64,000 bases of DNA from Ascarosepion bandense (GCA_037127315.1 JBBBDQ010000398.1:4748501-4812500); one strand, 5' to 3'; counted from the stretch's first letter, positions 33,260-44,680 are shown. A program made the numbers and translations. The notes: generated from the sequence alone by a model not told the origin.

Positions 33260-34198
33260 TTCGTTTTGTAAAAGAACAGAATGTGGGTTTTCTGAAGCCG
33301 CAAAACTGAAGGAGGAATTGCAGAAAGAATTCCCAGAAATATTTTCAAGTGGGTTAGGACGTTGCAACAAATTTGAAGCGAAAACCGAGCTTAAACAGAA
33401 TGCTCAACCTGTATTTAGGAAAAAGGGAAACGTACCTTTTGCCACAATTGACAACATAGACAAAGAATTGGAGAGGCTAGAGCAAACTTGGATTAATTCG
33501 AAAACTGGCTTCAGTGAATGGGCGGCACCGGTTGTTTATGTTAAGAAAAAATTGGGAGAAACCCGCGTGTGTGCCGATTTTTCCACGGGACTGAATAATG
33601 CAATTAAAGACCATCACTATCCGTTGCCGAGCACAGAAGAAATATTCACTAAACTTAATGGTGGAAAAATTTTCACAAAGATTGACCTAAGCGAAGCATA
33701 CTTGCAGATTCCAATTACGGAAGAAAGTTCCAAATTACTGTGCATAAATACGCACAAAGGTCTATACAAATATAACAGGCTACCATTCCGGATAAAAGTA
33801 ACGCCTGCGATTTTTCAGCAGACGATGGATACTATGATGACGGGGCAAAATTTCGCCACAGCTTATCTGGACGATATTTTAGTTAAAAGCCATAATTTAA
33901 AAGACCATGCGACACACATCAAGTAAATTTTTGAAAGACTACAAGACTTTGGGTTAAAAGTTAAAGAGAAGAAATGTGATTTCTTCCTGAAAGAAATAAA
34001 ATATCTAGGCCACATCATAAATGAGAATGGCAGGAAATCTGACCCAGAGAGAGCTTCAGCAATCAAAAACATGCCTGAGCCTAAAAATATCGCAGAATTG
34101 CAAACCTTTCTCGGTCTTTCTAATTACTATGGAGAGTTTATCGATAGTATGCATAAATTGAGTGCACACCTCAACGAATTACTGAAGAAAGATGTCTA
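33245..34198 (+). pseudogene. Gypsy reverse transcriptase domain, two stops
   Basis: The frame 33186-33926 carries the RT core: a conserved SEWAAPVVYVKKK stretch, RVCADFSTGLN, IFTKIDLSEAYLQI (first catalytic Asp), LPFRIKVTPAIFQQTMD and AYLDDIL (YLDD active site). Past a stop at 33924 it continues in frame with a cysteine-containing KKCDFF, IKYLGHII, then the connection region with LQTFLGLSNYY, and hits another stop at 34197. The catalytic aspartates are retained. Both stops lie between domains that are otherwise in one frame. Confidence 0.85.
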
Positions 34199-34205
34199 GT
34201 GGACC

Positions 34206-34895
34206 TTGTCGGAGAAGTGCAAAAAGGCGTTTAACGAAATTATGGATAAATTGACATCAGATTTAACTTTGACACACTTCGACCCTAGGCTGGAGATTAT
34301 TGCAGCAAGAGATGCAAGTTCATGCATCTTACATAAAATGCAGGTTGATACTTCAAAACTGGTAGGCCACGCATCGAGAGCATTACTACCGGCCGAGAAA
34401 TACTATTCACAAATAGAAAAAGAATCTTTGAGAATTATTTTTGCCGTAAGTCGATTTCATAGATATATATACGGTAGAGAATTTACACTACAAACGGGCC
34501 ATAAGTCGCTTCTTACCATATTTGGATCCAAGAAAGGTCTACTTGTATATACCGCGAATAGACTTATGAGGTGGGGCACAATAGTAATAAACTTCAATTT
34601 TAAATTAGAATATTTACCATCGAAAAAAATAGGGTACGCAGATGGACTATCGGGGCTGATTCCTAAGGAAAGTGAACCCTTGGAAGACTCAGTGATAGCA
34701 GTGCTGAGAGCTGATCATGAAATCAGCAAAGTACGAAGTAACACGGTTAAAGAAATACCGGGTACATTGCTAGAGATAAGAAGAAACACAGAAGCGGATG
34801 AATTTATTAACATGACAAAGAAAACATTGAAGACAGAGACACAAAATTGGCAGATAGTTTCTCAGTTTGTGACAATGATAATGAAAGGGTCGTGA
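34206..34895 (+). pseudogene. Gypsy RNase H domain and linker
   Basis: A 229-residue open frame. It has AARDASSCI (first acidic site, usually DAS in the family), ASRALLPAEKYYSQIEKESL (catalytic Glu region), FHRYIYGREFTLQTGHKSLL (Asp of the usual TDHKPL replaced by Gly in TGHKSL) and the terminal GYADGLSGL (usual ADxLSR). RNase H would degrade the RNA strand during reverse transcription. The loss of the third catalytic Asp suggests decay even though this frame is open. Confidence 0.8.
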
Positions 34896-35420
34896 TACCA
34901 AAGTCACTTCAAAGGAGAATCTTAAAAGACTTTCATGTTGGACATCCCGAGAAAAATCGCATGAAAGCACTAATGAGAAGCTAGGTGTACTGGACAAAAA
35001 TGGATGAGGATATCGCACAGATGGTGGAAAAGTGTAAGGGCTGTGCGGCGACAGCAAAATCGCCACCGATTATACAAAAACCTTGACCAAAAGCGGACAA
35101 ACCGTGGTCAAGTATGCACGCAGACTACTCAGTATCTATAAATGGCTACTAATATTTTATAGTTGTAGACAGCTTTAGTAAATGGCAGGAAGTTTTTGGA
35201 TATAAATACCCAACAACTGACAATACTATAAGTTGTTTGCAGGAACTCTTTGCGAGGTTCGGCGTCGTTGACGTTTTAGTTACAGATTATGGTACACAAT
35301 TCACGTCAGGTGATTTTAAAGATTTTTGTGAAATGTACTTAATAAGACATATAAAAACAGCTCCCTATCATCCACGATCAAATGTAGATACGCTTAAGAG
35401 GGCGTTAAAAAAGCTATAGA
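34896..35420 (+). pseudogene. Gypsy integrase, catalytic Glu region deleted
   Basis: The reading continues after a stop near 34895: an HHCC zinc domain (FHVGHPE ... CKGC), then the core with Asp in HADYS and Asp in VTDYGTQF. Stops are at 34983, 35085 and 35150. The segment that should read N-G-x-A-E-R, with the catalytic Glu, instead reads HPRSNVDTLKRALKK, consistent with an in-frame loss of about five or six residues. The core would therefore be inactive. The C-terminal integrase tail runs on with further breaks to about 35900. Confidence 0.8.
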
Positions 35421-35922
35421 CACGCCATCAGAAATAGTATTACAGCAATTTCTACAAGTCTACCATATTACGCCAATCCAGAACACACCATCAGGACTGT
35501 CACCGGCCTAGGGGCAGTTCGCGCGAAAAATCCGATCGGTTTTCGAGAAATTATTACCAGGAAAAAGCAATAATCGGAATACACCTACAATAGTGAAAAG
35601 ATCGTTCACGCCTGGCGAAAAAGTATATTTCAAAATTTTAAATAAAAATATGGCGTATTGGTAGCCAGGAATTATTATAAGAAGAATTGGAAGCGTAATG
35701 TATTATATCAACGGGAAAAAGTTGACGCATAGAAGACACGTGAATCAAATCCAAAAAAGAAGAGTTGAAGAACCAAGTTCCTCTTCTTTAGAATTTGAAG
35801 ATTTATTGAGGAAATCTTCGAAGCTTTTGACATCCAGAAACCAAATGCTAACACGGAAATTAGAAGAAGAAAAAGGAAGCGGAAGTTCACAGAAAGAAAA
35901 AATATTAACTCTTCTTAAAAAG

Positions 35923-35937
35923 AAGCTTGGGAGGGGG
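35923..35937 (+). promoter_or_regulatory. Polypurine tract
   Basis: AGCTTGGGAGGGGG abuts the TG of the 3' LTR and fits the primer for plus-strand DNA synthesis. Confidence 0.8.
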
Positions 35938-36718
35938 TGTTGGGGAGTCACCCCTTTTCACACACTCTATGGACTCTTCCATGGTATACAAATAATCCTT
36001 CTTACGCAGAACGGCTTGTTGTTGTTAGAGTTGCTGAGACTCTTCAACTATAACACTGTCAGCTCTCTGCTTCCGAGCAGAGAGCAATAACCCAGTCGTG
36101 TTTCCGCCGAAGGGTAGAACCACGACTGGGCAAAAATAGACAGACATATTTTTGGCCCGGCTATATGGCCGGGAATACCCACATTAAAATGACCATGTGT
36201 CACATCCGGCCTTGCGTGGGAAGGCTAGTAAATACAGTTGTTGTTAGAGTTGCTGAGACTCTTCAACTATAACACTGTCAGCCCTCTTCCTTCGGGTAGA
36301 GGGCGCTCTCTGCTTCCGGGCCGAGAGCAATAACCCAGTCGTGGTTCCGCCGAAGGGTAGAAGCACGACTGGGCAAAAATAGACAGACATTTTTGCCCGG
36401 GCCATATAGCCCGGAAATCCCAGTCAAAACTGACCATGTGTCATATGTTGCCCTTACTAGGAGGGACAACTAAATATAGTTGTTGTTAGAGATGGTGTTT
36501 CTCAGAGCAGTTGAGCCGCCGCTCGTTGGTTAGCAAGAATATAGAGTATTACCCGGACTTACTTCTTGTACATATTTGACACCTAATAACAAGTGTTCCT
36601 GAATCTACTAACCGTGAACAGTTTGTATATCTTTTATTTAATATACTTACATTTTTCCTCTCATATCTGTTTTTGTTATTATTATATTGTGTGGTTTTCT
36701 AAACAAGAATCCACAACA
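35938..36718 (+). repeat. 3' LTR (781 bp, duplicated module)
   Basis: TG...CA ends matching the 5' LTR, but the internal module occurs twice (36022-36240 and 36241-36482) where the 5' LTR has it once. Hairpins: CCCAGTCGTG...CACGACTGGG (about 36091-36129 and again about 36334-36372), and CCGGGC...GCCCGG near 36397-36414. Confidence 0.9.
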
Positions 36719-36900
36719 ATCAGTGGGGCTAGAGATCCACTTGCTTCCAGCCGCTGTCGAAGCTTGACTTATATTGTGTTAGTCGGAATGCCTAACCCAT
36801 AAGCTATGGGTGCATGACGAAATGATGAAGAGTAATGCGTAAATTGCAGAAGTGGTAAATATTGAGATCTCAATCGTAATGAGAGCATAATTTATTAGCC
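36719..36900 (-). mobile_element. SINE family 2, right part split by the gypsy element
   Basis: It resumes at ATCAGTGGGGCTAGA and continues 'ccacttgcttccagccgctg' and 'cctaacccataagctatggg', the antisense head of SINE family 2. A second, short family 2 end starts near 36896 ('tagccatccacaaac'). Confidence 0.75.
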
Positions 36901-36929
36901 ATCCACAAACAAACCTGTTTATATATATA

Positions 36930-38440
36930 TATTAATCTTTTCACCCTAAGACATTTTACTGCCACTGGTGTGCAGGAGGTTACATAGGAGGGAAGTGAGG
37001 TGAAAGAATGAAAATATACAGGGGATGTCTGGAAGTGGGCAAGAGAAAGATGAGAATACTGGTGTGATGAAGGTTGTGTGAACGGGTAAAAGAACACGTG
37101 GAGAAGGATGCGAGTCAGAGAGATAGGAGATGACAACTGACTTTACATTTAAATTATTAGAAATTGTAGCAGGAAGGATTAAGAAGGGTAGAAATTTCTT
37201 GCCCTACACAGTGAACCGACCTTCCCAGCAGCAGATTTAGCTATGTATTATATGTAGTCATTCCACTTGAGGTCTACTGAGAGAGTTAAGCCGAGGAGGC
37301 GCACAGTTTTGCTTTCAGGGAGACTAGCCTAATCCATGCTAATGGTGCGTAGAAGCGATTGTCTGTTATGGTTAACAGATAGCAGCGTCATTTTGAAAGC
37401 ATTTCATGAGCCACTTCTACCCCACTCTACCAGAGATTGGAGGTCCTTTTCAAGCTCAGCAGCTAGGTTCGTTTTGTCAGCATTGGCGGATTTTTGATCG
37501 AGGTGAGATTAGACGGTAGAGTCATCAGCGTAGATGCCTACTTGGGATCTGATTACATCGGGGAGATCGTTGATGAAGATTGAAAAAGGCGTAGAACATA
37601 GAATAGCGCTTTATATGATAATATCGAGAGTCATGTCCGTTCAAAACTACTTTCATTATGCGATTTGAAATAAATGACTAGCTTGAATCAAACAAACGTC
37701 CACATATGCCATAGCCCCGTAGCTTGCGTAGAATGCCAACATGCCAAACTTTGTCAAACGCTTTAGATATATCCAAGGCAACAACTCCAGCTTCGCCGTT
37801 CTTATCGAGAGCCTGATGTATATACTTAGTGATGATCGTTAGCATATCAGCACTAGATCTGGGGAAGCAGATACCTTACTGCTTACTAGAGAAGAGCCTG
37901 ATAAATGTGAGATATTGAACCACTTCGGCGGTGATACAGACTTTGAACACTTTACCAAAAATCGATAAGAGGCTGATAGGGCGATAATTAGAAGGGTCAG
38001 AAGGTTCTCTAGTATTCTTAAAAATAGGAACCACAGAGAAGGATTTCCAGCAGGCAGGAAAGCAAGAAGCAAAGAGGCCGCATTTATAGAGTTTGGAGAA
38101 GACAGAGGAGAGTTCAGGAGCACATTTCTACAGGACACCGTTTGGAATTCCGTCACCTACGCTTGCTTTTAGGGAGTCAATCTTTGAATTTTGTTAGAGA
38201 ACAGTGAGAGGGTAATATGAACGTCATTTAGTTGGGCCTCAGTTCTAGGTGGGAAATCGGGTACAGACACTCTAGATGAATCTAGTGTCCGCTGAAGAGG
38301 TGAGGTCCTCATATTTATTGATTAGAGGTAGAGGTGAGGGCTTAAGTTTATTTAGTGCACTTTTACAGAGCCGCCAGTAGTCTTTGAAGCCAAACTTAAG
38401 GGATGCTATGCGCAGCTTCATTTGACAGCAAACAGCAGCT
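36930..38440 (-). mobile_element. LINE family 1, long degraded copy with internal deletion
   Basis: It starts 'ttaatcttttcaccctaaga' next to a (TA) run. At about 37165 it jumps from the 3' untranslated part directly into the coding region upstream of the YCC box, so several hundred bases are missing. The minus strand then runs through the YADD region, the catalytic core ('ggcaacaactccagcttcg' region) and up to the N-terminal RT part; the piece 37839-38156 is read in part from this. No long frame survives. Confidence 0.8.
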
Positions 38441-38496
38441 TACCTTAATTATGCATCTTCTTGCACTCATTAAGGGCAGAGGCAAAAACACAGATA

Positions 38497-38847
38497 AACA
38501 CACACACACACACACACACATAAACATCTTGCCTTTTATATATATATACATTATCTATTTTCTGCACTATTGTAAGAACTTCAATCTTGAAACTTCTGAA
38601 TATAGTTTCCTATGTCTTTGTCTATGAGTGTATCAAATCTGATTAAAATCGGACCACTCCTTCTATAACCCGATTTATTCGATTATCGATTTTTGATATT
38701 TATCGGGGGTACCTCGACACTAAACCTAGCTAAGAACACTCTCAGACGCTTATAGTAAAACTGTGTAAATTTTCAAGAAAATCGGTTCAGCCGTTTCGGA
38801 GTCTATAGGTAACACACACACACACACACACACATAGACAAAGTTCC

Positions 38848-38896
<49 letters not shown>
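38497..38896 (-). mobile_element. Helitron-like 5' segment
   Basis: Reverse complement of 63407-63770: 'ggttcagccgtttcggagtc', 'tacctcgacactaaacctag' and 'ccactccttctataacccga'. It includes (CA)n runs (38501-38520 and 38813-38834) at the positions of the (GT)n runs in the plus-strand copies, and a (TA)n at 38851-38896. Confidence 0.75.
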
Positions 38897-38898
<2 letters not shown>

Positions 38899-39128
38899 CA
38901 TGTCACCCCAAGCAAGGCATTCCACTGCCACTATAGCGCAGGGGTTACACAGGGCGATAGACGAGTTAGGATATACATAGGGAGAGAGTTGGAGAATGGG
39001 AGGGTTAGAGTGTTAGGAGGTGTCTATTGACCTAAATTCCTGGAGGTTATAGCCGTCAAGGAAGAAAGCATGCGGAAGGTAATTCCACAGGTGGGAAGTG
39101 CGAGAAAAAAAGCTGTTGGAGTAGAAAT
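38897..39128 (-). mobile_element. LINE family 1, short 3' end
   Basis: 'aatcatgtcaccccaagcaa' directly after (TA)n, then the 3' untranslated region to 'gtgcgagaaaaaaagctgtt'. A second (TA) run (39129-39150) follows. Confidence 0.8.
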
Positions 39129-39237
39129 TTATATATATATATATATATATAACTCCAAAAGTATTAGAACGGTAAAGACAATTCACTCTCTTTTTCTCAA
39201 GCCATTTGAGTTTAAAATTAAAAAAAGAAGAGATAGC

Positions 39238-40745
39238 AACCGATAATACACCAAGATGTGGACGGACCAGAAATACTAAAGTCTGAAGTGAAATCTGCAA
39301 TAGCCAAACTGAACAGAAACAAAACAGCAGGACAGACGGCATAGTTATAGAGCTGCTGATTACCCTGGGAGAATTTGGCATAGAGAAAACTACAGAAATA
39401 ATAAATGAAATTTATCATAGTCGTGTAATACCAGATGACCTCAGCAAGTTGATCTTGATAGCACTGTTTAAGAAGCCAGGAGCAAACGAGTGCGAATTCC
39501 ACAGAACCATCAGTTTAATGAGCCATGTAACAAAACTGATCGTCCGAAGCTTGATGAATAAAGCGAGAAACAGAAGCAGGCCATATATAAAATGAGAACA
39601 GTGCAGTTTAGTAAAAGACACTGTAACAATAAACGCCATATTTATGAATAGGATGATCTCCGAATGGGCAATTCAAATGAAGAAGGACTTCTACCTATAT
39701 TTTATTGATTATGCAAAGGTGCTTGACAAAATACGTCACAAAGAATTGATGGAGATGCTTGGCAGCCTCGACATATTTGGGAAAAACCTAAGAGTAATCA
39801 AGGATCTCTACTGGCAGACAAAATGCATACGGACAGATAACGAATTCAGCAATGATACTCAAATTGAAAGGGGCGTAAGACAAGGATGCGTTTTTTCAGC
39901 GGATCTATTCAACTTATACAGCGAGACTATTCTGAGAACCCTAGAAGTTATGCCAAGATTCGTCATCGGAGTCCACAATTTAAGCAATCTAAGGTACGCA
40001 GATGATACAATGTTGATAGCAGGCACAGAAATGAAACTACAAATCCTCCTACAGAGGGTAACCGAAGAGAGTAACAAGAAAGGACTACAAATAAACTGCA
40101 AGAAAAAAATGCTACATACAGGTGAGGGACTCTAAAATCAAGCTGGTACGGAAATTTAAATAGCTACGAAGTGTTCTAACAGAAGATGGATAGTGCGACA
40201 CTGAGATCCGAAGGCTAATTGGCAAGGCAAAGGAAGCATTCCAGAAGTTGAGTAAGGTATTAAGAAACAAGACATTTTCGATAGAAACAAAGAGTAGAAA
40301 CTGGATTGCTATGTGATGTCAGTTTTTCAATATGACAGTGAATGTTGGACAATATCTTTGAAGATGAAGGAAAAAATTGAAGCAGCTGAAATGTGGTTCT
40401 ACAGAAGGATGCTACAGATATTATAGACCGAGTATGTAAGCAATGACGAGGTTTTGGAAAGGACGGTGACGAAAAGGAAATTAATACTGAGCATCAGGAA
40501 GAGACAACTAATGTTCCTTGGACATGCAATGAGGAAGTGGGGCTTGAAGAACCTGTTACTAACAGGCCGGATAGAGTGAAAAAGAGACAGATGAAAGCAG
40601 CGGATAACATATTTGAAGAACCTGATCAGGTGGATGACGGAACGAGGGATACATGGTGCAACAGGAGAAAGCGTGCTAAGAGTCAGCAGGGATAGGGAGA
40701 TAAGGAAAGCCATGATCCCCTATGTCCTGAAAGAACATGAAACAT
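39238..40745 (+). pseudogene. RTE-type LINE, longest copy
   Basis: From about 39258 the RT ORF begins (GPEILKSEVKSAIAKLNRNKTAG) with a frameshift near 39334 and a stop near 39595. The open part 39644-40135 (163 residues) has FIDYAKVLDK (catalytic Asp region), IERGVRQGCVFSADLFNLYS and LRYADDTMLIA (YADD). Downstream broken frames give the C-terminal zinc-like region and end near 40745 in 'atagaagaagaaaaagaaag', a (GAA)-like tail. Domain order and motifs match the RTE/BovB clade. The endonuclease part is missing (5' truncation). Confidence 0.85.
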
Positions 40746-41460
40746 TATAGAAGAAGAAAAAGAAAGAAAAAAATGAGCTAATCTCTGAAGCATTGTTGAG
40801 TCAGTATCTTGGTATTGGTATTCATTGATAATGTAACTCATGTCGACAGCAGCTAAATTAATTAAAAAATCAACATAAAATATTTGTTTTTGTCAATCTA
40901 CAGAGAAATGTGTCAAGATTCATCCGGAGGAATTATGTAATGCAGCAGGACATTGACCCAAAACATAACAAAGGACATCTTTAGGGGAAAAGTGGGACAA
41001 TAATCACCAGCCTTTAGTAAAATAGTAGATGCATTTCATCTCCTGACGACGAGACTGAAGAATGAATGCCTCCACCCGAAACTAGCAAAAACTAAAAAAG
41101 GCTGTGAAAACATGAAGACTGCAACAGTTTCGTGATGTCAGTTGGGCGTAGGCTTTATGCAGTTACTGCAAGCAAGGGTTACGCAACCAAATATGAAATG
41201 TTATTTACATTAAAAATCTCTCTTCGTTTACATTTGCTCACCTAAAATGGGTTGATCTGATACAAACCGTGGTATGTACTAAGCTGTTTAACACATCTAA
41301 ATGTACATAGCAGGAAGTATATGCTGGAGTTCTGAACTCTTGTCTCATATTCATCCTTTGATCTTAGATATGTCTTCAGTGAACAACAAAAACAAAGAAA
41401 TTGGCCTCGACGTTACAATAATGTTGTACTCAATCTTTCTTTCTAAATATATATAAATTG
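40746..41460. other. Unclassified stretch
   Basis: No recognised feature. A short block near 40916-41130 ('aatgtgtcaagattcatccg') reads vaguely like decayed transposase but is not supportable. Confidence 0.35.
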
Positions 41461-41469
41461 AGATTATAT

Positions 41470-42016
41470 ATATACGTTGGGATTCGTTATACCCACGCCA
41501 ACGTAAAGTTAATTTAATTAAAACTTTGACTTATAGGGCTTTGAAAATTTACTCCAGTTCCTTTCTTCACGGTGAAATGGACTTAATTAAGATGACACTA
41601 TCTAAAAATGGACATCCTTTGGATATTTTGGATTCCGTTATGTCTTCTGTCATCGATAATTTTTATAAGATTCAGTTACAAGTAGTTAAAAAATGTCTAA
41701 TTTACTTAGGACTGCCATACATTGCAATAGACGGTGAGGTTTTAGCTAGGCGTATTTTTCAGTCAGTTGGCAAATGTTATTTTTCTGCCAATGTTTTTTA
41801 CACGCCAAATTATTTCCTCCATTCGTAAGGATGTTTTACCTCCACTTCATATTAGTTCTGTTATTTACCAATTTCAGTGTAGTTTCGGATGAGAGTACAT
41901 AGGTCGAATATCCCAGCGTTTGGATCAAAGAGTTAAACAACATTTACCTCCCAGAATTTTGGACTCAGCCGCCAGTAGTAGCCAACTTGTGAATACTTCC
42001 GAGTCTTCAATAGAAC
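41470..42016 (+). pseudogene. Penelope-like element, C-terminal part, left half
   Basis: The reading gives WDSLYPRQRKVNLIKTL, then the 100-residue frame 41526-41828 (RALKIYSSSFLHGEM ... CLIYLGLPYI). After a frameshift near 41825 it gives DVLPPLHISSVIYQFQCSFG, a stop, EYIGRISQRLDQRVKQHLPP. The sequence around EYIG is the GIY-YIG endonuclease motif of Penelope-like elements, fused C-terminal to the reverse transcriptase. The RT palm is absent, truncated next to a TA run at 41466. A SINE interrupts the ORF at 42017. Confidence 0.8.
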
Positions 42017-42318
42017 AGTCAGTCAGTTAAGCGCCATGCGTGGATTACGCTTGGGCGATCATGTCTCGAAAGAGACATGACTGACTGGGCAGTAGATTAT
42101 CTAGTAGGTTGCCATTGTCTCTGCTGTAGACTGGTTGCCAAACAAGGCTATAGAACCAACTCTGTCCTGCTATTTAACACATAACTGGAGGGAGGATACA
42201 GATTAATACATTTCCCAAGGGTATTTGCGCGTAAGGGAATGCAATCGATGAACTGGAATTCGAACTCGGCTCACCGATTTCTCGTTCCGAGCCGATATCT
42301 ACTGTACCACAGCGCACA
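42017..42318 (-). mobile_element. tRNA-derived SINE, family 1, inserted in Penelope-like ORF
   Basis: Antisense copy, 'cagtcagttaagcgccatgc' to 'accacagcgcaca', with hairpin 'catgtctcgaaagagacatg' and both promoter boxes (antisense 'ggaattcgaactcgg' and 'tgtaccacagc'). Confidence 0.9.
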
Positions 42319-42600
42319 TATGTAATAAATAGTAGGAATTGTGTGGTTGGAATGAGTGTTGAGAACTTTTCAATTTTATCAAGGTCCCACTCACTCTTTC
42401 ATCTAAAGGTGCTGGAGTCCATATGCATCAAGTCCCAAAGTCCTTTTCTCTGTAAGCAGAGAGAATGCCTTTTGGGTTTGAGTGTGATTGGGCTCAAGTT
42501 TTTCTCGAATTTTTTCCCTCGGTTCTCATTTCATCTTTTAATCACAATTTAGAAAAATCCCAGAAATTAAAAACTTGATAAGCTCTGGGCGAAACCGGTA
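42319..42600 (+). pseudogene. Penelope-like element, right half and 3' tail
   Basis: The frame 42343-42552 continues the protein: ENFSILSRSHSLFHLKVLESICIKSQ matches the conserved last part of the GIY-YIG domain in these elements. The tail 'aacttgataagctctgggcg' with 'aaac' after it resembles 8565-8590. Confidence 0.75.
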
Positions 42601-43951
42601 GTTTTTATGTCTTAATTTTTAGCATGTCATCAAAAACTCAAATAATTCTTGCTAAAAACTCAATTAATTCTATATTTTGAAATATATATAATTATATATA
42701 TATATATATCCGAGTGAGTAAGGAACGAAGAAAAATTTACGTCCAAAACATTATGTATGTATTTTATATACAGGGTGATTCAAAAGTAAGTGGACAGTAC
42801 GTGGAATAGGCTTGTGTATCAGTTATATTATTACAATTGTGTTAATTATAATTGTGGCATTTGTGTGATATTATTATAAATTTTATAAGTAAATTTAACT
42901 AAATGTAAAGTTTCCTTTCAAATATATAAGTTATATAAGACTAAAAGAAAACGCGTTTTAAATGTGTATTGAAAATCTCGAAATGCTGAAACTTTTAAAA
43001 CAAAATGAGTTGAAACATTTGGCACTCAAGCACTTTACCGTATTCATGACAAATTTTATATATATATATATGCGTGTGTGTGTGCGTGTGTGCGTGTGTG
43101 CGTGTGTATGTGAATATAGATAAATGTAAGACATTTGGAGAGAGTGGAAAAAGTTTTCTTGTGACCTTTTTCGTATTTTAGGACTTCAGGCTAAATTTGT
43201 GATGTCGGTTCGACTACACATGCTCACGAATGACGAATGGTGGAATTTTTTTGCAAATAAAAACGTAACCAATTTAATTTACATTCTTTTCTTCTTTTTC
43301 CTCACATTACTTTCGTTAGTGGATATAGCAGACAGTGATAATTAAAGTTCTGTCAGGAATGGACAAACTTGTAAGAGTCCGGACGCAAAATTTTGTGTGG
43401 ATAACACTGCAATCAACATTTGTCATGTATTTTTCTTGATATATAAAAATATATACCGTTATCTCATTTTTATTATTTCCGTCGCTTTTGCATTTTTCTG
43501 TTTGGTGGTTGCAAAAACTTTTCATTTTTTCCATTGTTTCATTCATTTTTGACTATTTCTTTGATCATTTTCAAGGCTTTTTAACTTCTGTTAAATTTTT
43601 TATGTTTTGATTGTTTAACATTTATTTAGTTTTTGAATTGTTTTAAATAAACGCCCCGACTTTTATTCAAAACAACAGAAAAATAAAATAAGGATTCCTA
43701 TGTTTTACGTTAATTAGGCACTTTCTTTTTTCTATTTTTCTATTTTGTATTAGTATTATGTATTAGTATTTTATATGTATTATATTATGTATTAGCATAA
43801 GTATACATTAGTAGATATATGTAGTATATTTATATATATATATGAATTATATGTATATATATATGTATTAGTATATATATGTGAATATGTGTATTAGTAT
43901 ATGTATATTTATGTATTAGTATATATATATGTATATGTATTAGTGTACGTA
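42601..43951. other. AT-rich stretch with microsatellites and one transposon end
   Basis: 'acagggtgattcaaaagtaa' at 42771 resembles a mariner/Tc-type terminus, but no partner end was found. A (GT)n-like run lies at 43070-43110. TA/TG-rich repeats ('tattagtatatatatg') occupy 43740-43945. Confidence 0.45.
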
Positions 43952-44385
43952 TGTTGTATATCAATAAACAGACAAACACGCATATATATAAAAATATAAG
44001 TTGTATTTTTATTAATGACGATGGACCGTGTAGCCTAGTGAACAGAGAGTGAGAGAGCGCGCCTCTAAGGGTTGACGGGGTGACGGGGGGGTCGTCGCTA
44101 TCTGTTGCTCCTCTGGTCTGGTCTGTCTCTCTCGTCTGCCTCTGTCTCTCTGCCTGAAATCCGTGCGTCGAGGTCTTTTATAATCTCCAAACCGGTACTT
44201 CCGGATTTTGCCTCGCCCACGCACGCCTACGTAATTCTCAGAGACACCTGTTCTGTCTGCCTCTTGTAGCCATTTCCGCTACTGCTGGAAATAAGGTCAA
44301 ACAAACATCCGTTCCTTTCGACGACCGGAAAACACCCCCGCTTGCATCAGCCTTTCCTCGGGTGGGGCGAGATTGTTATATTACA
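43952..44385 (-). mobile_element. Solo LTR, GC-rich, with 4 bp target duplication
   Basis: The segment has TG...CA ends (minus strand TGTAATATAACAATC ... ATATACAACA) and is flanked by CGTA on both sides (43948-43951, 44386-44389). On the minus strand a TATA box (GATTATAAAAG, about 44180-44190) is followed by a purine-rich leader and, about 160 bp on, an AATAAA signal (about 44014). This is the U3-R-U5 layout. It is much more GC-rich than its surroundings. No second LTR or coding region is adjacent. The minus frame 44012-44224 is not a gene. Confidence 0.7.
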
Positions 44386-44389
44386 CGTA

Positions 44390-44672
44390 TATATATGTAT
44401 ATATTACTACATGTATGGATTAGTATATGTATATATTATATTATGTATTAATGTATGTATATATTAGTATATTATGTATTAGCATATTAGTATATTACAT
44501 GTGTTATATTAGTATTCTATTTTTTATATTTTTATTAGTATTCCTTTTAGCTCTAAGAAACGTTTAACCCATTAATTTAGTGTCGTCTTCATATTTTCTC
44601 ATCCTCTTATACTTTCATTGTTAGATTTGTTACTGTTTGATTTCTTCCTCTGCCTTTTTTGACTTTAGTATA
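44390..44672. repeat. TA-rich repeats around the solo LTR
   Basis: 'gtattagtatat'-type repeats resume directly after the LTR and match those before it, as expected if the LTR split a pre-existing array. Confidence 0.65.
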
Positions 44673-44680
44673 TCGAGGGA

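Larger units (their letters stand above)
30834..36718 (+). mobile_element. Ty3/gypsy (Mag-like) LTR retrotransposon, complete structure
   Basis: The 5.9 kb element begins TGTTCGGGAGTC and ends CCACAACA, flanked by the 5 bp duplication ATCAG (30829-30833 and 36719-36723). In order it holds a 5' LTR, primer-binding region, gag with coiled coil and two zinc knuckles, protease, reverse transcriptase, RNase H, integrase, polypurine tract and 3' LTR. There is no env-like frame. Protein motifs point to the Mag group of Ty3/gypsy, a recalled family assignment. Gag and pol are broken by many stops, and the integrase has lost a catalytic residue, so it is defective. Confidence 0.9.

Noticed and set aside
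42771..42800. Second mariner-type element
   Set aside because: A single terminus-like motif was found without a matching inverted end or transposase remnant.
44012..44224. Arg-rich 70-codon minus frame
   Set aside because: It lies inside the solo LTR and consists of the purine-rich leader.
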